Source: Elusimicrobium sp. An273 (GTDB lineage Bacteria > Elusimicrobiota > Elusimicrobia > Elusimicrobiales > Elusimicrobiaceae). Taken from it: a stretch of DNA of 64,000 nt. A program made the position numbers and the translations under genes. The DNA is taken from contig NZ_NFJD01000004.1 in NCBI RefSeq assembly GCF_002159705.1, positions 124,001 to 188,000 on the forward strand. The letters run 5' to 3'. The stretch's first letter is position 1. Every line of letters starts with the position of its first letter. The notes under the pieces were generated by a model that did not search any database, had not been told where the DNA came from, and saw only the letters and a program-made list of their open reading frames with translations. Positions 45,184 to 53,333 of this stretch are shown here, piece by piece.

Positions 45184-46629
45184 TTAGGACAGCAGCTTCG
45201 TAAGCAACTGGCTGATAAGCCGCGGGTTGGCTTTGCCCTTGCTCATTTTCATAACCGCCCCCACCAACGGGCCTACGGCGGCCTTGTTGCCGGCCTTAAA
45301 ATCGGCCACGGCTTTGGGGTTGGCGGCAATAGCGGCTTGGGCCCATTCTTCCAGCTGGCCTTCGTCGCTTACCTGCACCATGCCGCGTTTTTCCACCACG
45401 GCGGCCGGGGCTTCGCCGGTTTTCCAAATTTCGTCAAACACTTCCCGTGCCTGTTTGCGGTTAATTTTGCCGCTCTCGGTCATTTCCAACAGCTCCGCCA
45501 AGCGGGCCGCGGGGATGGGAGAATCCTGGATTTCCTTTTTCTCCGCATTTAACATGCCGAGCAAATCCGTCTGAATCCAGTTGGAAGCGGTTTTTAAAGA
45601 CACCTTGCCGCTTTTGGTCACTTCTTCAAAATAGTCCGCAATTTCGCGCGAACTCGTCAGCACGCCCGCATCATACGCCGAAAGGCCCGCCTTCATAAAC
45701 CGCGCTTCTTTGGCGGCCGGCAGTTCCGGCATGCGGGATTTAACGCCTTCCAGCCACGATTTTTCCAACACCACCGGCGGCAGATCCGGCTCCGGGAAAT
45801 AGCGGTAGTCCAGTGCGTCTTCTTTAGAGCGCATGGGTTTGGTAACCAATTCTTCTTTATCCCACAGGCGCGTTTCCTGTTTTACCTGTCCGCCCGCATT
45901 TAAAATTTCGGTCTGGCGGTTGATTTCATAGTTCAGCGCGTCGCGCACCGCTTTAAACGAGTTTAAGTTTTTGATTTCCGCGCGCGTACCGAATTTTTCC
46001 TGTCCTTTGGGACGCAGGGAAATGTTCACATCCACGCGCAGTTCGCCTTTTTCCATATCGCAGTTGGACGCGCCCACCCAGCGCATCAGGCGTTTAATTT
46101 CGGTTAAATAGGCATAGGCTTCGTCGGGAGAGCGTAAATCCGGCATGGACACGATTTCCAACAACGGGCATCCGGCGCGGTTAAAATCAATCAGCGAATA
46201 CGTCCCTTCGTGGGACGATTTGCTGGCGTCTTCTTCCAAGTGGGCGTGATGAATGCCGATCCGCTTTTTTTGCAAATGGTCTTTGGGGCCGAACGTAATT
46301 TCAATAAACCCGGCTCCGTTGATTGGTTCGTCATACTGGGTAATTTGGTAGCCTTTGGGCAAATCCGGATAAAAATAGTGTTTGCGCGAGAAGGAGGAGT
46401 ATTCATTGGTTTTGCAGTTCATACTCAGGCCCGCGCGCACGGCAAGCTCCAGGGCGCCTTCCGTCAGCACCGGCAGTACGCCGGGGTGTCCCGTGCAAAC
46501 GGGGCAAATGGCCGTATTGGGTTTTGTATCCTCGCCCACGCCGTTGGGGCAGGAACAAAACAGTTTGGTTTTGCTGGCGAGCTGGACGTGTATCTCCAGC
46601 CCGATAACAGGTTCAAATTCAGTGTTCAC
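45184..46629 (-). CDS. gatB: Asp-tRNA(Asn)/Glu-tRNA(Gln) amidotransferase subunit B
   Basis: The 481 residues match GatB: EPVIGLEIHVQLASKTKLFCSCPN, the zinc cysteines in CxC and CPVCTGHPG, LPKGYQITQYDEPI, and the C-terminal helical tail domain (GGMPAARLAEL-like region to MKMSKGKANPRLI). It transfers ammonia from GatA to misacylated tRNA. gatA and gatC are not in the window. AGGAGAA precedes the ATG. Confidence 0.96.
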   Translation of the reverse strand: MNTEFEPVIGLEIHVQLASKTKLFCSCPNGVGEDTKPNTAICPVCTGHPGVLPVLTEGALELAVRAGLSMNCKTNEYSSFSRKHYFYPDLPKGYQITQYDEPINGAGFIEITFGPKDHLQKKRIGIHHAHLEEDASKSSHEGTYSLIDFNRAGCPLLEIVSMPDLRSPDEAYAYLTEIKRLMRWVGASNCDMEKGELRVDVNISLRPKGQEKFGTRAEIKNLNSFKAVRDALNYEINRQTEILNAGGQVKQETRLWDKEELVTKPMRSKEDALDYRYFPEPDLPPVVLEKSWLEGVKSRMPELPAAKEARFMKAGLSAYDAGVLTSSREIADYFEEVTKSGKVSLKTASNWIQTDLLGMLNAEKKEIQDSPIPAARLAELLEMTESGKINRKQAREVFDEIWKTGEAPAAVVEKRGMVQVSDEGQLEEWAQAAIAANPKAVADFKAGNKAAVGPLVGAVMKMSKGKANPRLISQLLTKLLS

Positions 46630-46649
46630 GATATTCTTCTCCTAAATTA

Positions 46650-46656
46650 TTATAAT
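46650..46656. promoter_or_regulatory. Palindromic -10 region between gatB and murJ
   Basis: ATTATAAT is its own reverse complement and gives TATAAT on both strands. It lies 7 nt before the murJ ATG, which would be leaderless, and upstream of the gatB Shine-Dalgarno site on the other strand. Confidence 0.4.
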
Positions 46657-46663
46657 ATCAAAT

Positions 46664-48181
46664 ATGGTTCATCTTTTTAAGCCCACCTCCTATACAGCCG
46701 GGGCCGCGCTGGCGGTAGGCGCCACCTTGGCGTGGAAGCTGGTGTCCTTTGCCAATGCGCTCTTAATCGCGCTTTATTTTGGCGCGGGACGCACGACGGA
46801 CGTGTATTTTTACCTCCTGATGGTAATGGGCTTTGGCGTTACGTTTTTGCAGCGGATGAACGCCGCCGTGATTATTCCGGAAGCCATGGCGCAGGAAGCC
46901 CGTGCGCCCGGGGCCGGGCGGCCGCTGTTAAACAGCTTTTTATATTTTTATATTCTCCTCTTGCTGCTCCTGGGTGCGGCCGGGTTTCTGGCGCCGGTGG
47001 GGCTGGCCCGTTTATTTTCCCGCTTTGACGCCCCTCAGCTGCTCGCGAACCAGTTGCTCATCACACTTTGTTTTGTGTTGTTTGGCCTGCAGCTGCTGAC
47101 GGCGTATTTGACGGCCGTGCTGGAAATGTACCGCCGGTTTGCTTCCGCCCTTTTAACGCCGCTAAACGCGCTGTTGCCGCTGGTTTTTTTAATCGCGTGC
47201 GGGCGGACGGCGGGAATTATCAGCATGGTGTACGGCTTTTTGACGGCGAATTTGGTGCAGATAGCGGTGTTTGGGTGGATGATGAGAAAGGAACTGAAGT
47301 GGAATTTCCGCCCGGCCCGAGTGCAGTGGCAAAAACACCTGACCAAAAATTTAGCCAGCAACCAACTTATTGAACTGGCCAATATCGTCAGCAGTGTGCT
47401 GCCGCTGTATTTGCTAAGCGGCCTTTCGGCGGGGCTCGTCAGCGCGTTAAACTACGCTAGACAGCTCTCCGACTCGCCGACCGAAATCTTTACTTTCCGC
47501 GTGGCCAACGTTTCCAAAATCCAGCTGACCGAAGACGCTTCCGCCCGGGCGGAAGCGAAACTAAACGCGGATTTTCTGTCCACCCAGCATTTTTTGCTTT
47601 TTGTGCTGACGCCCCTGGCCGTATTTACCGCCTTCTTCGCGCCGGAAATTGTTACGCTGTTTTTTAAGCGGGGGAACTTTTCCGCCGCGGACGTGCAAAA
47701 CGCCGCCGCGTTTTTGCGGCCGTTAATGGGCGTGATGTGGTTTTTGGCCATTGTTTCCATGCAGAACAATGTGGTTGCCGCCGGCAGAAAAGTAAAAGAA
47801 AGCCTGCCGTATGCGCTTAGCTGTATTGGACTGTTTATTCTGTTGGTTCCGTTTACGATGAACCGATGGGGCGCGTTTGCGTTTCCCTACACGCAGGTGG
47901 GGTGCAATGTAGTCAGCTTATGGATTAATTACCGCTTGTTTAAAACGCATTTTCCGCAAATACGGTATATGCAGTCGCTGCGGGATGCGGGGCGGGTGCT
48001 GGCGGTGAACTTGCTTGCCTTGCTGCCGGCGGCGCTGTGCGGTTTTTACCTGGCGGGAAGCGGCGTACTGGCAACGTTGCTGGCAAGCGGAATCGTCTTT
48101 TTGGCGGGCGTATTTTTCTTATCGGTTAAGAGCGGCGAATGGCAGGCCTTTGCAAAACATTTTGCAGGCTCCCTTTCTTAA
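46664..48181 (+). CDS. murJ: Lipid II flippase MurJ (MviN family)
   Basis: This 505-residue polytopic protein has about 14 TM helices and MurJ-type sequence (FGAGRTTDVYFYLLMVMG, VSALNYARQLSDSPTEIFTFRVANV, LFFKRGNFSAADV). It moves lipid II across the inner membrane, though a role in O-antigen-type export cannot be excluded because glycosyltransferases follow. There is no Shine-Dalgarno site. Its stop overlaps the stop of the convergent GT9 gene by 4 nt, without a terminator between them. Confidence 0.88.
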   Translation: MVHLFKPTSYTAGAALAVGATLAWKLVSFANALLIALYFGAGRTTDVYFYLLMVMGFGVTFLQRMNAAVIIPEAMAQEARAPGAGRPLLNSFLYFYILLLLLLGAAGFLAPVGLARLFSRFDAPQLLANQLLITLCFVLFGLQLLTAYLTAVLEMYRRFASALLTPLNALLPLVFLIACGRTAGIISMVYGFLTANLVQIAVFGWMMRKELKWNFRPARVQWQKHLTKNLASNQLIELANIVSSVLPLYLLSGLSAGLVSALNYARQLSDSPTEIFTFRVANVSKIQLTEDASARAEAKLNADFLSTQHFLLFVLTPLAVFTAFFAPEIVTLFFKRGNFSAADVQNAAAFLRPLMGVMWFLAIVSMQNNVVAAGRKVKESLPYALSCIGLFILLVPFTMNRWGAFAFPYTQVGCNVVSLWINYRLFKTHFPQIRYMQSLRDAGRVLAVNLLALLPAALCGFYLAGSGVLATLLASGIVFLAGVFFLSVKSGEWQAFAKHFAGSLS

Positions 48182-49365
48182 TGCGGCAAAATCCGCCGCA
48201 AGGCCGCCAATACCGCTTGCGCGGTAATGCGTTCCACACACGGTGCGGGCTCGTGCCCAAGCGGGCAGCGCTTCATCCAATCCGGCGTGATCCACATACA
48301 TCCGCCGCAGGGGCCGCAATCCAGATTTTCGTTTTTGGCATATCCTAAAAAATGGGCAGAGGACGGGCCGAACAACACCACACTGCGCACCGGCAAAAAC
48401 TGCGCCAAATGCACTAGGCCGCTTTCCGTATCCAGGTGGGCCAGCGCACCGGCTAACAGAGAGGGCAGCTCCGCCACGGCGGTTTTGCCCACCAGGCACA
48501 CGTCCGCCTCTTCATACACCGGGCTGTTGCGGCCGCCCAGCTGCACTAACTTAATTTGCGGAAATTCTTTTTTAAACAACCGAAAAAATTCACACCACCG
48601 CACCGCCGGCCACGCCCGCGTCGGGCGCACATGCGCCATCACCTGCGCTTCGCTGGTGCCGTCGTGAAACGTAATATATTTTACGCCTTCCAGCCCCCAT
48701 TTTCGGCGGGGTTCTGCGTCCGTTTGGAGCTGTTCCTGCGCGTCGTGCGGAAGTTCCACGCCGCCCGTATACGAAAGCAGTTCAAACCGCCGGGCGCCTT
48801 GTTCATACAGCCACCGCCCCAATACGCCTTCGGTTAAAAAGACATCGTCCAATAAACTGCCCAGCGATTTTTGCGCTTCTTCGGCCCGCCGGACGACCTC
48901 CCCAAAACGCGGCGCCAGGCATTCTATCCGCTCCGGCGTAACCTGCAAAAATTTAACGGCCATACACGCCTGCAGAGCCAAGTCATAATCAAACGGCGAA
49001 AAATCGTCCTTTTCCAAAATGCGCGTGTTTTTATCCGCCCCAAACAGCATTTTCGCCACGCCGGGCAAAGGGGCATAAATGTCAAACCGGGCCTGCGGCA
49101 GGAAAAAACGGTAGGCCGTTACCAGCCGCTTGGCGCAGGCCGCATCCCCCAAGCCTCCGGGCAGCCAAAAAAGCACCCGCAAAGAATCCGTTTCCGCGGG
49201 CGTTTTTTTACGGCGAAGACGCCACTTAAGCGTGTTTAAAAATTTCTTTTTCCAACGGCTCCACGCAAACGCCCCCCGCACCAGGCGGCTGTCCCGCCCG
49301 CGCCAATCCAGCAGCTGCTGCCATTCGGCAATGCGTTGTTGTACGTCCGGATCCTGCCAGTTCAT
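48178..49365 (-). CDS. GT9-family (heptosyltransferase-like) glycosyltransferase
   Basis: This 395-residue protein starts at 49365 in an ATGA overlap with the upstream GT4 gene; an ATG at 49383 is less likely. Typical GT9 features are the FWLPGGLGDAACAKRL loop, YITFHDGT, VQLGGRNSPVYEEADVC, and the nucleotide-binding DTESGLVHLAQFLPVRSVVLFGP. It ends with a Cys-rich segment (CGPCGGCMWITPDWMKRCP) seen in many heptosyltransferases. It probably extends the LPS core or a similar glycan. Confidence 0.82.
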   Translation of the reverse strand: MNWQDPDVQQRIAEWQQLLDWRGRDSRLVRGAFAWSRWKKKFLNTLKWRLRRKKTPAETDSLRVLFWLPGGLGDAACAKRLVTAYRFFLPQARFDIYAPLPGVAKMLFGADKNTRILEKDDFSPFDYDLALQACMAVKFLQVTPERIECLAPRFGEVVRRAEEAQKSLGSLLDDVFLTEGVLGRWLYEQGARRFELLSYTGGVELPHDAQEQLQTDAEPRRKWGLEGVKYITFHDGTSEAQVMAHVRPTRAWPAVRWCEFFRLFKKEFPQIKLVQLGGRNSPVYEEADVCLVGKTAVAELPSLLAGALAHLDTESGLVHLAQFLPVRSVVLFGPSSAHFLGYAKNENLDCGPCGGCMWITPDWMKRCPLGHEPAPCVERITAQAVLAALRRILPH

Positions 49366-50444
49366 TTGACGGCTTCCTTGCATAACGTTTCGTATGCATC
49401 CAAGTATTTATGAAGCGAAAAGCGTTTGGTAATTTCGCGGGCTTTTTCGCCGAATTGACGGCGAAGCGCCTCGTCTTTCATCAACTCCGCCATTTTGGCG
49501 GCCAAGCGGTCTGTATAGTTTTGCTTGACCAAAAATCCGTCCACGCCGTCGCGCACGATGACGTCCGGCCCGGTGCAGTTAAAACTTACCACCGGCAGCC
49601 CAAACGACATGGCTTCCAGCAGCACCATCGGGAAACCTTCCGCCCGGGAGGACATCGCATACAAATCCACATGGCGGTACACGGCGTCCAAATTTTTGAC
49701 CGGTGCCACGAACTGCACGCAGTACTGCACATCCAGCGTATCGGCCAAGCCTTTCAGTTCGGCTTCTTCCGGCCCGGCGCCGATAATGCACAGCCGCCAA
49801 TCGGGAAAATCTTCACAAATCCGCCGCCACGCTTCCAGCAGGCGGTCAAACCCTTTTTGCTTGGCCAGCCGTCCTACGGCCAGCACATATTTTTTGCCTT
49901 CTTGCAAGAAATCCGGCCGCGGCTCAAAATTCTTTTGCGGCGGCAAGGCGGGGTTGTAAATAACCGCCGGCTTCCAGCGCGGGTGGTAAAGCGCAATAAA
50001 CTTGCGGTCGCGCTCGGAAAGAACCGTTACGCGAAACGCTTTTCCCAATAAGAAATTACGCAAAATTTTCCATTTTAAAGAGTAGGCCAAGTGGCGCACG
50101 TCCAAGTGGTCGGCATAAATATACGGAATGCGCAACAGCCAGCACGCGGCCAAGACGCTAACCGTCATAAAACTGACGACCACTTCCGGCCGGGTGGCCC
50201 GCACGGCCCGCGTCAGCTTCCACAAGCGGGGAATCCCTCCCCAAAAACCGGCTTTTTTAAAGGTGGGCAAGCTGATATTCACGCGGCGCACGCCGTCCGG
50301 CACCGAATAGAAATCAGGCACGGAATCATCCAGCGTCAGCAGCGTTACTTCGTGCCCGCGCGCGGCTAAGCCCCCGCACAGGTACGTCATCACGCGTTCT
50401 GCTCCGCCGCCGCCCAAAGTGCCGATTACGCACGTAATTCGCAT
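49362..50444 (-). CDS. GT4-family glycosyltransferase
   Basis: The 360-residue GT-B enzyme has a glycine-rich N-terminal loop (VIGTLGGGGAERVMTYL), AVGRLAKQKGFDRLLEAW, and the E-x7-E donor site EGFPMVLLEAMSFGLPVV. It resembles enzymes adding GalNAc or GlcNAc to LPS core or O-antigen. It is translationally coupled to the GT9 gene. The sugar and acceptor are unknown. Confidence 0.87.
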   Translation of the reverse strand: MRITCVIGTLGGGGAERVMTYLCGGLAARGHEVTLLTLDDSVPDFYSVPDGVRRVNISLPTFKKAGFWGGIPRLWKLTRAVRATRPEVVVSFMTVSVLAACWLLRIPYIYADHLDVRHLAYSLKWKILRNFLLGKAFRVTVLSERDRKFIALYHPRWKPAVIYNPALPPQKNFEPRPDFLQEGKKYVLAVGRLAKQKGFDRLLEAWRRICEDFPDWRLCIIGAGPEEAELKGLADTLDVQYCVQFVAPVKNLDAVYRHVDLYAMSSRAEGFPMVLLEAMSFGLPVVSFNCTGPDVIVRDGVDGFLVKQNYTDRLAAKMAELMKDEALRRQFGEKAREITKRFSLHKYLDAYETLCKEAVK

Positions 50445-50461
50445 GTGGCTTCCTTTTGCAA

Positions 50462-50488
50462 AACGCCCCGGCCGAACGCCGGGGCATT
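50462..50488 (-). terminator. Terminator after the 50491 glycosyltransferase
   Basis: On the minus strand the stem GCCCCGGC / GCCGGGGC is followed by GTTTTG. It lies between two co-oriented glycosyltransferase genes, so the second has its own promoter or depends on readthrough. Confidence 0.7.
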
Positions 50489-50490
50489 GT

Positions 50491-51504
50491 TTATTTTAAA
50501 AGTTCGGCAAACACGCGGACAAAATCTTCAAACGGATATCTGTCTTTGAGTTTGCTGGCCTCCACCGCCAGGCCCACCCGTTTGCCCCAGTTGACCATTA
50601 AATCGTCCAAGGCAACGGTAAAAGGTTCTTCTTCGCCCGCATTGACGATGACCCCATTAATGCCATTGGCCACCAAATCGGTTACGGGCTCGCTTTCGCA
50701 CGCCACGCACGGCAGTTTGCTGGCCATGGCGTCGAGCAAAATATCCGCGTTGGCAGGGTTTAAAGCGGGATACGCAAAAATGTCTGCATTGCGAAGCAGA
50801 CTGTAGACATCGCCGTCGTCGGTAACGATTTCGGTGCTGTCCTGCAAATTGTTTTTAGCCACAAACTTGGCCAACGCCGCTTTGCCCGTTCCGTCCCCCA
50901 CAATCGTTAAGTGCCATGTGGAGTGCGCAGGCGCCAAGCGGGCCCAAGTTTTAAGCAAATTTTCAAAGCCGCTTTCTTTGGCAAATTTGCCCACGGCCAC
51001 AATGTTGTTTTCTTTCTTAAAGCAAGCGGGTTTGTTGTAGTTGTAATGTTCCACCCAAACCGCCGGATTGGTAACTTCCTGCACTTTCAAGCCGGCATAC
51101 GCTTTTTTATTAAGCGGTTTTTCCGTCGTTTTGATGACGAGCACCTGTTTGGCTTTTTTAAGGATGGCCTTTTTATCTTTTACCGCTTTGTCTTCTTTAA
51201 AGCCTTCGTTTTCCGCATAGACAAAGGGAACCCCCGCTTCCAGCGCAGCTTGGCAGCCGGTTAAGTTCATAAGCGAAATCACAAAATCAGCCTGGTCTTT
51301 TTTAAGCGCGGCCGCCAAGGTTTTGGGTTTGGCGGTTGCCGCGTATTCCTGCAGGATAACGGCGGAATCTTTACTTTTTACTTTCCCCTTTACCGCACGC
51401 AGCGTCACTTCCAGGCCTTTGCGGGCCAATTCTTCGCCCAGTTTAACCCCTAAGCGGGAGGCGGTGAACGTCTTATTCCCCCCCACAAAAATGGATACTT
51501 TCAT
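50491..51504 (-). CDS. GT4-like glycosyltransferase
   Basis: The 337-residue protein is a compact GT-B fold: N-terminal SIFVGGNKTFTASRLGVKLGEEL, mid-domain NNIVAVGKFAKESGFENLLKTW, and C-terminal NADIFAYPALNPANADILLDAMASKLPCVA. The second Glu of the usual E-x7-E donor motif is replaced (D-x-x-L-D), so donor binding may differ. It is Lys/Ala-rich compared with its neighbour. AGGAGG lies before the ATG. It is a probable LPS or surface-glycan enzyme. Confidence 0.7.
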   Translation of the reverse strand: MKVSIFVGGNKTFTASRLGVKLGEELARKGLEVTLRAVKGKVKSKDSAVILQEYAATAKPKTLAAALKKDQADFVISLMNLTGCQAALEAGVPFVYAENEGFKEDKAVKDKKAILKKAKQVLVIKTTEKPLNKKAYAGLKVQEVTNPAVWVEHYNYNKPACFKKENNIVAVGKFAKESGFENLLKTWARLAPAHSTWHLTIVGDGTGKAALAKFVAKNNLQDSTEIVTDDGDVYSLLRNADIFAYPALNPANADILLDAMASKLPCVACESEPVTDLVANGINGVIVNAGEEEPFTVALDDLMVNWGKRVGLAVEASKLKDRYPFEDFVRVFAELLK

Positions 51505-51623
51505 ACTTCCTCCTCACAAACGGCAAACCCTGTTTTCTGTTCGTTTTTTTAGTCTAGTTTATTGTACATAAAAAACCGCCGAAAAGAAACTAAGTTGTCG
51601 TCTAACTTGGTTATTTGCCCCAT

Positions 51624-51648
51624 AAAAAAACCGCCCTTAAGGGCGGTA
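51624..51648 (-). terminator. Terminator of the initiator tRNA gene
   Basis: On the minus strand the stem ACCGCCCTT / AAGGGCGGT is followed by TTTTTT. Confidence 0.85.
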
Positions 51649-51661
51649 TATAATAAAAATC

Positions 51662-51735
51662 TTGCGGGGACTGGATTTGAACCAGTGATCTCAAGGTTAT
51701 GGGCCTTGCGAGATACCAGGCTTCTCTACCCCGCA
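51662..51735 (-). tRNA. tRNA-fMet (anticodon CAT), initiator
   Basis: The D-loop AGCCTGGTA and the GGG/CCC-rich acceptor (TGCGGGG/CCCCGCA) are close to bacterial initiator tRNA. The anticodon stem is CAAGG/CCTTG with loop CCCATAA. The first pair is T1-A72 instead of the usual C1xA72 mismatch, and only two of the three G-C pairs of the anticodon stem are kept. CCA is not encoded. TGT-TATAAT just upstream (minus, around 51746-51741) is its promoter. Confidence 0.85.
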
Positions 51736-51831
51736 ATATTATTATAACACTTTCCCCCGGCAAATGCAAACGCTTTCTTCATGCGCTCCGCCGAAAAACA
51801 CCCCCGCGCGCTTTTCAAATAACTCCCCACA
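51736..51831. other. Short intergenic stretch
   Basis: Apart from the tRNA-fMet promoter I see no gene or structure here before the terminator of the Cys-rich pilin gene. Confidence 0.5.
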
Positions 51832-51860
51832 AAAAACCCTCCGCTGCCGCGGAGGGTTTT
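51832..51860 (-). terminator. Terminator of the Cys-rich pilin gene
   Basis: On the minus strand the stem AACCCTCCGC / GCGGAGGGTT is followed by TTTTG. Confidence 0.85.
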
Positions 51861-51870
51861 AACAATTTGC

Positions 51871-53220
51871 TTACTGGCAGGTACAGCTGCGGCTGGTGTA
51901 CGTTAGCGTACAAGAGTACGAAGCGGGCGTTCCGCCGCTGTCTGCACTGGTAACCTTGCAATTAGAGAGGTACGGATTGTTGTTGCACAGCGCCCCGCTG
52001 GAATCGCAAGTACCGCCCGTGTTGCAGGTTGGGGGATTTGTCCAGCCTTCCGTACCGGCAATACTGAAGGAAGACGTAATATCCGACTGGCTGGAAATCT
52101 TTTCAAACAAGTCCCCTGCTGTATAGTCAATGGAGACCGTTTGCTGAACCGATTGTCCGGATCCCCATGTGCAATTTGTGCCAGGGGTAGTTCCCCCGGA
52201 AGAAGGAATTCCGCACACGTATTCTGCATGAGACCCGTTACCGGCGATTTTGCAATAACTGTTCTTTTCGGATAGGCTGACCGAGCTCATGGGGTCGCAG
52301 TTGCCAGAGGTTCCATCCGGATAGAAACAGCACACATTTACCGTACCGCAGCAATACGCGGCATCAGTAAAGGTCTCCCCCGTTTCCGGCTCATAAACAG
52401 AACTCCCTTTGCAGCACAAAGCGGTTTCTTCTCTTCCTCCCACTAAATCAAACGGGTGGCTGGAGCACGGGTCGGAACATTCCGCCTCCGTTTTGCTGCA
52501 GGCGCCCCAAGCGCCTGTTTGCCAAGCGCCCGTCGTGGTATCGCAAGTAACGCTTCGCGACTGTGTGCCGCAGCCGTTGCAGGTTTGCGTGCTGGCCGGT
52601 TCGGTGCCGGTGCACTGGCATACATCCGAAATACTGCAGCTGCCCCAAGCGCTCCATGTGCCGGTGGTCGTGTCGCAGGTGCGGCTTTGCGTCCCTTTAT
52701 TCTGGCAGCCGCAGCTTCGCGTAGACTCTCCCACGCAGGCAATCACCGTCGGGCCTTTCTCGCCGGCGCACTCTTCGCCGCTTTGGTAATCCGCCCGCGC
52801 AATCAGCTCCGAGCAGAGCGGATAGTCTTTATTTAATTTCAAACATTCTTCTTCATTGTCGCAGCACAAACGCCCGTCTTTATAAGACGGCATTTTGAGT
52901 GTATAGCCGAATTTGCCTTTGCTTTGCGCCTCAATTCCCGTTCCCTCCGCATTGGTGCTGTACACAAAGTTTTTCGTATCCGTGGACGGGATAATATCCG
53001 ACAGTTTGGAAAGATCCGATAAATAATCCTGATCCAAAGAGCACCGTTTTTCCTGTTCGGTGCGCACCGCGGCCATTAATTCTTCCGCTTCCGTAGTTTT
53101 GCGCGTCTCAATTACCTTGCTGAACTTAGGCAGCACTACCGCCGCCAAAACGCCGATGACAATAACCACCACCAACAGTTCCGTCAGGGTAAACGCTTTT
53201 TTCTTTCGTTGCGTTTTCAT
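51871..53220 (-). CDS. Large Cys-rich type IV pilin-like protein with TSP1-like repeats
   Basis: The 449-residue protein has a class III prepilin signal (KKKA-FTLTELLVVVIVIGVLAAVVLP) with Glu at mature position 5. A pilin-like domain to about residue 150 is followed by an unusually long Cys-rich region. Two repeats resembling thrombospondin type 1 are visible (GTQSRTCDTTTGTWSAWGSC and GTQSRSVTCDTTTGAWQTGAW). The rest carries many further cysteines up to the final SRSCTCQ. It is probably a pilus-tip or surface adhesin subunit. AAGGAGA precedes the ATG. Confidence 0.8.
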   Translation of the reverse strand: MKTQRKKKAFTLTELLVVVIVIGVLAAVVLPKFSKVIETRKTTEAEELMAAVRTEQEKRCSLDQDYLSDLSKLSDIIPSTDTKNFVYSTNAEGTGIEAQSKGKFGYTLKMPSYKDGRLCCDNEEECLKLNKDYPLCSELIARADYQSGEECAGEKGPTVIACVGESTRSCGCQNKGTQSRTCDTTTGTWSAWGSCSISDVCQCTGTEPASTQTCNGCGTQSRSVTCDTTTGAWQTGAWGACSKTEAECSDPCSSHPFDLVGGREETALCCKGSSVYEPETGETFTDAAYCCGTVNVCCFYPDGTSGNCDPMSSVSLSEKNSYCKIAGNGSHAEYVCGIPSSGGTTPGTNCTWGSGQSVQQTVSIDYTAGDLFEKISSQSDITSSFSIAGTEGWTNPPTCNTGGTCDSSGALCNNNPYLSNCKVTSADSGGTPASYSCTLTYTSRSCTCQ

Positions 53221-53281
53221 AAGCTCTCCTTATGGTTTAAAATGTTTGCCCCAAATTAATCATTTATACTCGTCCGTATTC

Positions 53282-53297
53282 GTATACAATAGTATAC
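53282..53297. repeat. Paired GTATAC palindromes upstream of the Cys-rich pilin
   Basis: Two GTATAC hexamers are separated by AATA, forming a 16-bp near-perfect dyad about 60 nt upstream of the pilin ATG. On the minus strand TATACTATTGTATAC also gives possible -10 boxes, so this may be an operator over the promoter. Confidence 0.35.
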
Positions 53298-53333
53298 ATT
53301 AGATTTTGAGGATTGGAATATCTTTTTGCCATT

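Noticed and set aside
51871-53220. Antisense frames opposite the Cys-rich pilin
   Set aside because: They are Ala/Arg-rich shadows of the cysteine and threonine codons with no start signals; the prepilin leader on the minus strand is clear.
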